DNA from: Trissonchulus latispiculum
Lineage: Eukaryota > Nematoda > Enoplea > Enoplida > Ironidae
Assembly: GCA_030248195.1 (NCBI GenBank)
Contig: JASAND010022301.1
Coordinates: 37,433-101,432 of the forward strand
DNA: 64,000 nt
Reading direction: 5' to 3'
Positions within the stretch are counted from its first letter, which is position 1, and each line of letters starts with the position of its first letter. Of the stretch, positions 57,777-64,000 are shown piece after piece. A program made the position numbers and the translations under genes. Below the pieces are notes generated by a model. That model ran no database searches, had not been told where the DNA came from, and saw only the letters and a program-made list of their open reading frames with translations.

Positions 57777-58603
57777 TGTAGTGTTTGTTCACTGTCTGTT
57801 TATGTGAATATGCAAATGAGCTACACTACAATCAAACGCTTAAGGTGCTGGTATCGTTTTGTGCAGTGCTTTTGTGGGTAGTTTTTGAAAGGCCCTAACT
57901 TTCGCAATTTGGCGAATTGGAAAGAGCTTTATACATCATTTTAAAGCTTATAATCTGTAGATTCTCATGAAAGTACGAAACTAGTAAAAATCCGCAAAAA
58001 TAGCGAAAATGTTCTGACATACTGGCATCTGACCGACTGAATATTGACCAAAAATTTTTGAACATCGATTTCTCAAAACTGTGGGATCGGTCAAAATTTT
58101 TTCTTGTGCCGACCTATAAAGGACATGTGGGCCGAGGGACATTTTTTGGGATTTGGCTCAGCAGGTCTTAACGGTCAAGAAAATCCATTAAATGTGCGGT
58201 GACACAAAATTTCGCAACTTTGCATTGAGTTTTCTCGCAACTGGAGATGTTTTAGCTCAAACCAAGAAACATGTCCCTCCGCAATCTGGTGTCTTGACTA
58301 TGTGCTGAGAGAATAATGGCAAAAACCGAAAATTTTTTATCTTGGCACCTAAAAATGCGGGACTGGTCCCAGAATGTTAAAGAGCACAGAAATAGTATAT
58401 TTGGAAAGATTCATCCACTCTCATAAAGAAATAAAGCCTATAGGGTCAAATTTACACAAAGCGATACCAGCACCTTAAAGCTCATTTGCATATTACTGTT
58501 GTGAGCGCTATATAAACAGCGCATTGGTTGTGAATTTCGCCAGTTGCTTGTTATCTCTTTAGTAAAGGTTTGGAGTTGGAGAAAGCCTGCTCTAAATCTT
58601 ACA
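57777..58603 (+). repeat. 3' LTR of the gypsy derivative, interrupted
   Basis: Matches the 5' LTR over 57777-57843 and 58475-58603, with differences such as GAGCT for GATCT and GCATTGG for GCATTTG. Split by the TTAA element. Confidence 0.93.
57844..58474. mobile_element. 631-bp TTAA-type (piggyBac-like) MITE in the 3' LTR
   Basis: GGTGCTGGTATCG ends, perfect inverted, flanked by TTAA (57840-57843 and 58475-58478). The intact 5' LTR has a single TTAA at this place, so the insertion and its TSD are proved by the sequence itself. No ORF. Confidence 0.93.
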
Positions 58604-58991
58604 ATTATAATAAAGTTTGTGAAGAAAATTTTATTTATTACTTTTCTATTTCATGATTTTTAATTTCTTAACGAACAAGGGGTGGTCTCTGTGCACAAGT
58701 GCCTAATTGTACAAAGTACATAGCCTCTTATACCTCCATCTTTCTTATACATACATTTACTTGTTAAATGCCTCTATGCTTTTGTGTGTATCATATAACA
58801 GATGCCGTGGGAATGTTAACGGCTATTACTATTAGACTATTGAACTATTGAAATTCAATAGTACAATTATTCAATAGTCTTTTATGGAACAGAAATTTCA
58901 GTACTGTTGAATGTAAAAGCTAATAGTTCAATAGCTCAATAGTAAATACTACTGAATTTTATGCAACAGGCTCCAGGACAAGATATATATA

Positions 58992-59682
58992 TGTCACCGT
59001 AAAACTGTAGAATCAGGAATTCTGCAGAATTACTGAAATTTTCAGGAATTCCACAGAATTCCTGAACATTTCAGTAAAACTGTAAAATTACGGCGAAACT
59101 TGATTAATTCTACAGTTTTCCTGATATTTTCAGGGATTCTGTAGAATTCCGTATTTTGTTCAGGAAAACTGTGGAACTATGATTCAGCATGAATTATTCA
59201 ATATTATTTCAATTATTCATTATTTCATATCTCAATCAATGCAAACAAAACTGTTTTTTAACTAATTTTAGTTTGGTAACTTAAAAATTTATTATGGTTT
59301 TAACAAGTTAGAAAAAAGTAGGAACCTTCACCTAATTTTTCCTGCTTTTTTTCTAACTTTTTGCAATCAATTCTACAATCTTTATAAAGTTTTTTATATA
59401 TTGGTTATTTCAAATTTTAATGTTTGGTTGATCGTAAAAGGTTGGCTGACTATATTTAAAAAAACAGGAACTGTATGAGCATTGAAAATTTGAATTTGAT
59501 AATGAAAACTGAAAATAAAAACGGTATTCTACAGAATCCCTAAAAATATCAGGAAAACTGTAGAATAAGTCAAGTTTCGCCGTAATTCTACAGTTTTACT
59601 GAAATGTTCAGGAATTCTGTAGAATTCCTGAAAATTTCAGTAATTCTGCAGAATTTTTTGATTCTACAGTTTTACGGTGACA
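58992..59682. mobile_element. Foldback/TIR element with ~180-bp inverted ends
   Basis: TGTCACCGTAAAACTGTAGA at both ends, inverted, continuing through many GGAATTCTGCAGAATT-type palindromes. Flanked by TATATATA on each side, so the target may be TA (mariner-like) or the (TA)n itself. No ORF in the AT-rich centre. Confidence 0.85.
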
Positions 59683-59689
59683 TATATAT

Positions 59690-59775
59690 AGCTGTTGCAG
59701 AGTTGGAAGTGGGCCGAGGGTACCCACGGTACCCACGGCAATAAAAATTTTGCTACCTGCAGGCCACCCTCGCGT
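59690..59775. repeat. Fragment with GGGTACCCACGG repeats
   Basis: GAGTTGGAAGTGGGCCGAGGGTACCC-type GC-rich block, similar in style to 63149-63240. Probably one end of a hAT-type MITE, other end not found. Confidence 0.4.
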
Positions 59776-59978
59776 GTAGTTGCGGGTATCTCTTGTTGAA
59801 ACATTCAATAACTTTCTAACTATTTTGGGAAATGCGTTCGGAAAAAATAGTCTTCATCTTGCTAATTTCCAAAAAGTCGCTAATTTTGTCTCATGGGCGC
59901 CAAAATGGAACCTTCTTTCAACTCTGAGCTGTTGGTATTTCTATATTCAAAAGCCACACAATTGCTGAAGCCCATGTC

Positions 59979-60413
59979 CATAGGTTAACGCGGGGGGTCT
60001 GGGCGGGGGGTCCAAGCCCCCCCCCCAACCCGGACAAGGTACAAGCCCTATCGCCGTCGGGGACAAGGGGTAACGAAGAAATGGCCAAGGGGTAACCAAT
60101 AACAGCCGGAAAAAATTAGTTTTTACTGTGAAATTTCAGAAAATTTCCGTCTTCGCCGGAATTTTTTAACTAAAATGTTTAATTTTTCGGGAAAGTAGGG
60201 CAAAATTTTGAATTTTTTCCAAAAATTAAAGATTTTTTGTAAATTTTGGCAAAAAGTTGCTAATTTTAATAAAATTAGAGTTAATTTTTTGAAAAATTTT
60301 ACAAATTTTTTTGAGGTACAAGCTCTTCTGAAAATTTCTGTTCATGGTACAAGCCCCCTCAAAATTTTTTTGGGGACAAGTCCCCCCATGACCCGACCCT
60401 ACGTTAATGTATG
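59979..60413. mobile_element. 435-bp hAT-type MITE
   Basis: Ends CATAGGTTAACGCGGGG (59979) and, read inward from 60413, CATACATTAACGTAGGG. Perfect 8-bp duplication CCCATGTC (59971-59978 and 60414-60421). C-rich subterminal blocks and AAAATTT-rich interior, no ORF. Confidence 0.88.
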
Positions 60414-60427
60414 CCCATGTCTATTAA

Positions 60428-61405
60428 GGTGGTGATTCCTTTTGGGCACATATTATTGGTTGACGGTCCAAATCAAGATGAAATTTGATGAAACTTTCCA
60501 AAATAGGTTCTTTTAGCATTCTAACACCCTCCGCGCAATCCTGCTTCAAAACTTCGACGTTTCTGTTCAGGGCGGTTTTTGCCGCTTTTTGACAATTAGG
60601 CAGTAGTTGTATAGCTATGATTATATTCATTCGAAAGATCTTGTTGAGCTCTACATTTTTGCTTTTGGAAGCACCTTTCTAGCGTTTCTCTATAGTGCGA
60701 TATAACTGATTTTCTTATTTTGGCGTTGAAAACTTGTAATTTTTGCAGAAATCAAATAATCCTCCATTTCTTGAGCTACGCAAGCCGTAAAATTAAACGA
60801 AGAGCGTCAGCTTGAAGGTCTCGTCGAGGCCGATTATTCGTGGCGTTATAATCTTCTAAATGCTATCCAGTACGCTGCTATCATAAAAAACGTAGTTTTT
60901 GCAAAACATGACCAAATTTTTTCCAGCCATTGTGCAGCATTTACTATGCATGCTAGAGGCTTGCTACTTACTAGACATGTTTTACACAAAAATACCCAGG
61001 GACCCTTTTTTAGTTGCCCCGATTGCTGCTTTCTAGCTAAAGTGGTTGCTTGCCAAAGTTGGGAAAAGTAGGTTCCAGGTTGCGCCTACATTTTAATTAA
61101 TTTCTTCATAACGAAGAGCGGTTTCATAATAATTAAAAAAGGGTCCCCAGCTATTTGATAGTGGAATCGAATGATGTGGCCGACGCCTCACGAGAAAAAC
61201 TTACTTTAGTCTGCAAAAAATCTGGAAAATTAAATTACTTCGAAAATGTAGTAAAATAATTTCCGAAAACTGAAGTTAGTTTCACTGTATTCATTAAAAA
61301 GAGAAAATGTTAAGCTCCATTTCGATATAAAAATGGCTTCTTAACTCCAAGGAATGAATGAGTAATAAGGGTTCAAAGTTGATGTCTCCAAAAGGAATCA
61401 CTACC
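60428..61405. mobile_element. 978-bp TTAA-type (piggyBac-like) MITE
   Basis: GGTGGTGATTCCTTTTGG at 60428 and its inverse (one mismatch) ending at 61405, flanked by TTAA (60424-60427, 61406-61409). It begins three bases after the TSD of the hAT MITE. No ORF with transposase features. Confidence 0.9.
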
Positions 61406-61409
61406 TTAA

Positions 61410-62540
61410 GATCGTTGCATGTCTTAGGAACACGATATGGGGACAGCACAAAATGAAAAATTTCGGAAGTTACGTCGATGTTACCTATGGCTACACGGCT
61501 AAACCCGGGAGAGATCCAAGGAATCCCAGTTCTTGGGAGTATGTCTTTCCTGTCCGACTTGGCTGCATACCCAGGTCAGTTGGTATACATTTTGATGTGT
61601 TACAACCAGACATGTGCAGAAGGGAAGTTTTGGGGGGGGGGGGTAAACCGGTGGCCGAAGGCCCCAGGAAAACCGGATTGTTCCCGTTTTTTGCCCAGAA
61701 AACCGGAAGAATCCGGAATCGGGGGGGCGATGGACCCCTCTGGGGGGTGAGGTTCAGGTCTGAGGGGGGCGAAACCCCCTCCAAGCGCATGTATGGTTAC
61801 GACACTATTATTCAGTGATAAGCATTTCCTTAAGGTGCTAGTTCGGGTATTTGCAGCAAACTTTGAAACATTGTAACTTACATAATTCTTAGAGTTCTTC
61901 TTACCTTCAACACGGTTTACTTTCGGAAAACGCTGTTTTAGCTTTTTTCTGCAAGAATATTGAGACTTTCTTGTGGTGAACATCTGTGACAGACTTTTGA
62001 GCTGTTGTACATTAAAAACTGACGTACCAAAAAGACAGCTGAGCTTTACGTGCTTTTATGCATATGTGTAAGGTTATGACTGTTAACATTTGTTTGAAAA
62101 TCTATAATGCAACGTTTGCTACAACTACGAAAAAAACTGTTAAAAAGTGACACAGCAGATATTAAAGCAATACACGGTTTCCATTTCTAAAACACGCTTT
62201 GATTACAAAGAAAACGCGGTTTTATCATAGCGCGTTACGCACCCAAATACTCGCTTTATTTTCGACACAGTCCCTTATGCGGGTATGAGTTGAGGGAAAT
62301 CTGTGTTGAAAAAAATCTGGTTGTGATTTTTAAAGTTTTACATTTTTGTTGCTGTAATGGTAGAAATGCCGCAGAGATCTCCGTTGAGCATAACATATCC
62401 CTTAGGTCTTCAAATGTGGACAATACTTGATCGGTGGTTCAGCGTTGCTGAAGCTGTCAAAAGCTTGCAATATTTGATTTTTCATATTTGGCAGATGTGT
62501 TGGGATTGGCAGAAATTTTTCCTGGTTAGCAGGGCGTTGC
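61410..62540. other. Intergenic, no gene recognised
   Basis: Includes G-runs near 61630-61643. A TTAA followed by GGTGCTAGTTCGGG at 61830-61847 resembles the end of the TTAA MITE at 57844, but no second end was seen. Confidence 0.4.
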
Positions 62541-62835
62541 CGGGATATTGGTCAACCAATTGTACAAAGGCCAACAGCCAACGGCCAACGGCCAACAGGT
62601 TGGCTGTTGGCTGCTAGTTGGACGCGGGGTGTAGATTTGTCGTAATTGGCTGTTATTTAGCAGCTAGTTTTCTTGGCGGCCGAGCTTTCCCACCCAGTAT
62701 TTACTACTTTTAGTCCGCCTACCGACCTTAATAATGCGAAAACTTCATTAAATTTATTTTAAAATAGCTTTACCAAATGTTTAGCTCCAATCCGGTATAA
62801 TTTTGCTTGACGCTTGAGGATTACATTGGACTGAC
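62541..62835. repeat. Inverted relative of the left-edge GGCCAAC repeat
   Basis: GGCCAACGGCCAACGGCCAAC and TTGGCTGTTGGC units at 62565-62620, then a flank whose reverse complement matches 60-140. Confidence 0.6.
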
Positions 62836-64000
62836 GAGAGTTTGCCACTAGAGATATAATTATTTAACGAACTTTATTACAAATAATGCTAACTAAAACA
62901 AGTGAGTATGGAGCATGGACATCTTTGAAAAAAATGGAGCAATTGTTACGAGGCTACTCCTACCTACTAGATTTAATGCGTATTTCTGTAAATCGTATGT
63001 GCTAGTATGTATGCATCAGTCTGCCAATTGTGCACATACGTGTAAGCGCGTACTAAAATTTTAAGCCGAAGACTTGCTGCACCTAGAAAAACTGTTTGTA
63101 TCTAACTAACTTCAAATACAGTAATCAACAAGCAATATTGTCTGCAACAGGGTTGGACGCGGTCGCGGGTACCCGCGGGTATCCGCGGGTACCCGCGGGC
63201 GGTCGCGGTCGTGGTCAAATTTTCTTGACCGCAATGACCGCAAATTTCTATCAAATCGTGGTAATTTAAGCCAGTCTGTAGTAAAAATTCCCAATTTTTT
63301 CAAATTTTCCCTTTATGTTATATGTTGTTCCCGCGTTGGACGAATTATCAGCTTCACATTTGCTGTTTATTTTGCTTTATTTTGGCTGAACGTTTTGGTT
63401 GGCTGGACAGGCAGCATAAACTGTCAGTCCTTAGTGTAGCTGGGTTTTAAATTTGTTTAACACCTTCTTGTCTAATTTCAATTTTGAGAATTTCTTGTTT
63501 TTATGCCGGTAATACAAAAGATTGTAAATTTCAAGTTTAGGTATGCACTGCGTTACCACTATCGAATCTTTTCTGAAATTTGTACATTTTTTCAAGTGAC
63601 AGTTGACAGGAACTAGCGTTAACTAGTACCTCTGTAGCGGGGCTAGTAGTTTTACCTACGTACTAACACCGTTACCACGCCCTGACGTAGCGGACGCGGA
63701 GACCGTGGCACAGATGGATAACAGACCGACTACAGGAGACGGTCGGGACAGCCTCGCCAGATAATATACGCAGTAGATAATCCAATCCTAAGGGCGAGAT
63801 GACTCGCACTCTCACTCACTTAAGGTGTAACTACCTACCTAGCAGGAGCTCAGAAAACTCAAACCTAACTAAATACACTTTAGTACATGACTAAACAAGC
63901 GGCTGACTGGGGTCAGCCAACGTACCAAGCTCTGGGGAGAGCTGAGGGAGAGACACAATAATAGACACAGCAAATAAGGGGGAGAGAGTAGATTTAAACA
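62836..64000. other. Right edge, no gene recognised
   Basis: A GC-rich block with GCGGGTACCCGCGGG units at 63149-63240 begins CAGGGTTGGACGCGG, which looks like a hAT-type terminus, but no matching end is in view. The rest is unassigned. Confidence 0.4.

Larger units (their letters stand above)
56598..58603 (+). mobile_element. Ty3/gypsy internal-deletion derivative with two LTRs
   Basis: The LTR at 56598-56789 (192 bp, TGTAGTG...CTTACA) recurs almost identically at 57777-58603, where a 631-bp MITE (57844-58474) has landed. ATTAT (5 bp) flanks both sides (56593-56597 and 58604-58608). A primer site TGGCGACGAGG and a polypurine tract (GAGGGAGGAG, about 57765-57774) are present. Only about 990 bp of internal sequence remains. 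Two near-identical LTRs and an open ORF point to a recent insertion mobilised by a complete relative. Confidence 0.95.
55861..58973. mobile_element. TIR element with CCTGTTGCATAAAA ends, host of a nested provirus
   Basis: GGGCCTGTTGCATAAAA at 55861 is matched inverted at 58957-58973. Both ends are followed inward by many TCAATAGT/ACTATTGA units (55880-56080 and 58830-58950). The gypsy derivative 56598-58603 lies inside, so the original element was about 1.1 kb. No transposase or TSD recognised. Confidence 0.75.

Noticed and set aside
61453..61818. Overlapping open frames on both strands around a G-run.
   Set aside because: Low-complexity G/C strings explain them. No domain and no consistent frame.

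Overview
The window is eukaryotic nuclear DNA, most likely from an invertebrate animal. It is AT-rich, has intron-bearing coding exons, polymerase III SINE heads and a dense mixture of DNA transposons, Ty3/gypsy-type LTR elements and a Penelope-like reverse transcriptase remnant. There are no bacterial operons. I cannot name the species from the sequence. Small DNA transposons are assigned by their own terminal repeats and target-site duplications (TSDs), both read directly. Layout: 1-16.4 kb is gene-poor and filled with non-autonomous DNA transposons (hAT-type elements at 606-1789, 2042-3002 and 8640-8923, a long-TIR element at 3482-5069, a foldback at 6092-6585), a SINE head, tandem repeats, a run of hairpins at 9.9-10.1 kb and a perfect 32-bp palindrome. 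16.97-18.3 kb holds a broken Penelope-like RT and a tRNA-derived SINE, both on the minus strand. 18.3-24.7 kb is a decayed minus-strand Ty3/gypsy provirus (element 1). 24.87-25.6 kb holds a MITE and an SGNH-hydrolase-like fragment. 25.73-44.16 kb is a very long plus-strand Ty3/gypsy provirus (element 2), whose shared LTR ends survive on both sides. The 5' LTRs of the two proviruses point away from each other across about 1 kb. The most interesting system is this pair of proviruses. In both, an envelope-like glycoprotein region lies between gag and protease/RT, not downstream of integrase as in known errantiviruses and retroviruses. The two env regions do not look alike: one has an RXRR site followed by an Ala/Gly-rich hydrophobic stretch and a long cytoplasmic tail, the other has an RVRR site and a very short tail. 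In element 2 the usual env position after integrase is taken by an OTU-family cysteine protease ORF, the protease region holds two retropepsin-like domains in tandem, and 6.5 kb of 3' sequence with small proline-rich ORFs precedes the 3' LTR. All genes of both elements carry stops or frameshifts, and element 2 also carries three later insertions (two in integrase, one Merlin-type element in its 3' region). 46.7-54.2 kb carries the one convincing host gene: a first exon with a single transmembrane segment, followed by exons for a WSC domain and the start of a C-type lectin domain. All splice phases agree (0-1-1-1-2), which predicts a type II membrane lectin. 55.9-61.4 kb is a tiled and nested transposon cluster. 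It includes a 2-kb gypsy deletion derivative with two LTRs, a 5-bp TSD, a tRNA-Ser-type primer site and an intact ORF fusing the gag start to the integrase tail. Its 3' LTR has been invaded by a TTAA-type MITE, and the whole sits inside an older TIR element. 61.4-64 kb is intergenic repeat, including an inverted relative of the GGCCAAC-rich repeat at the left edge of the window.
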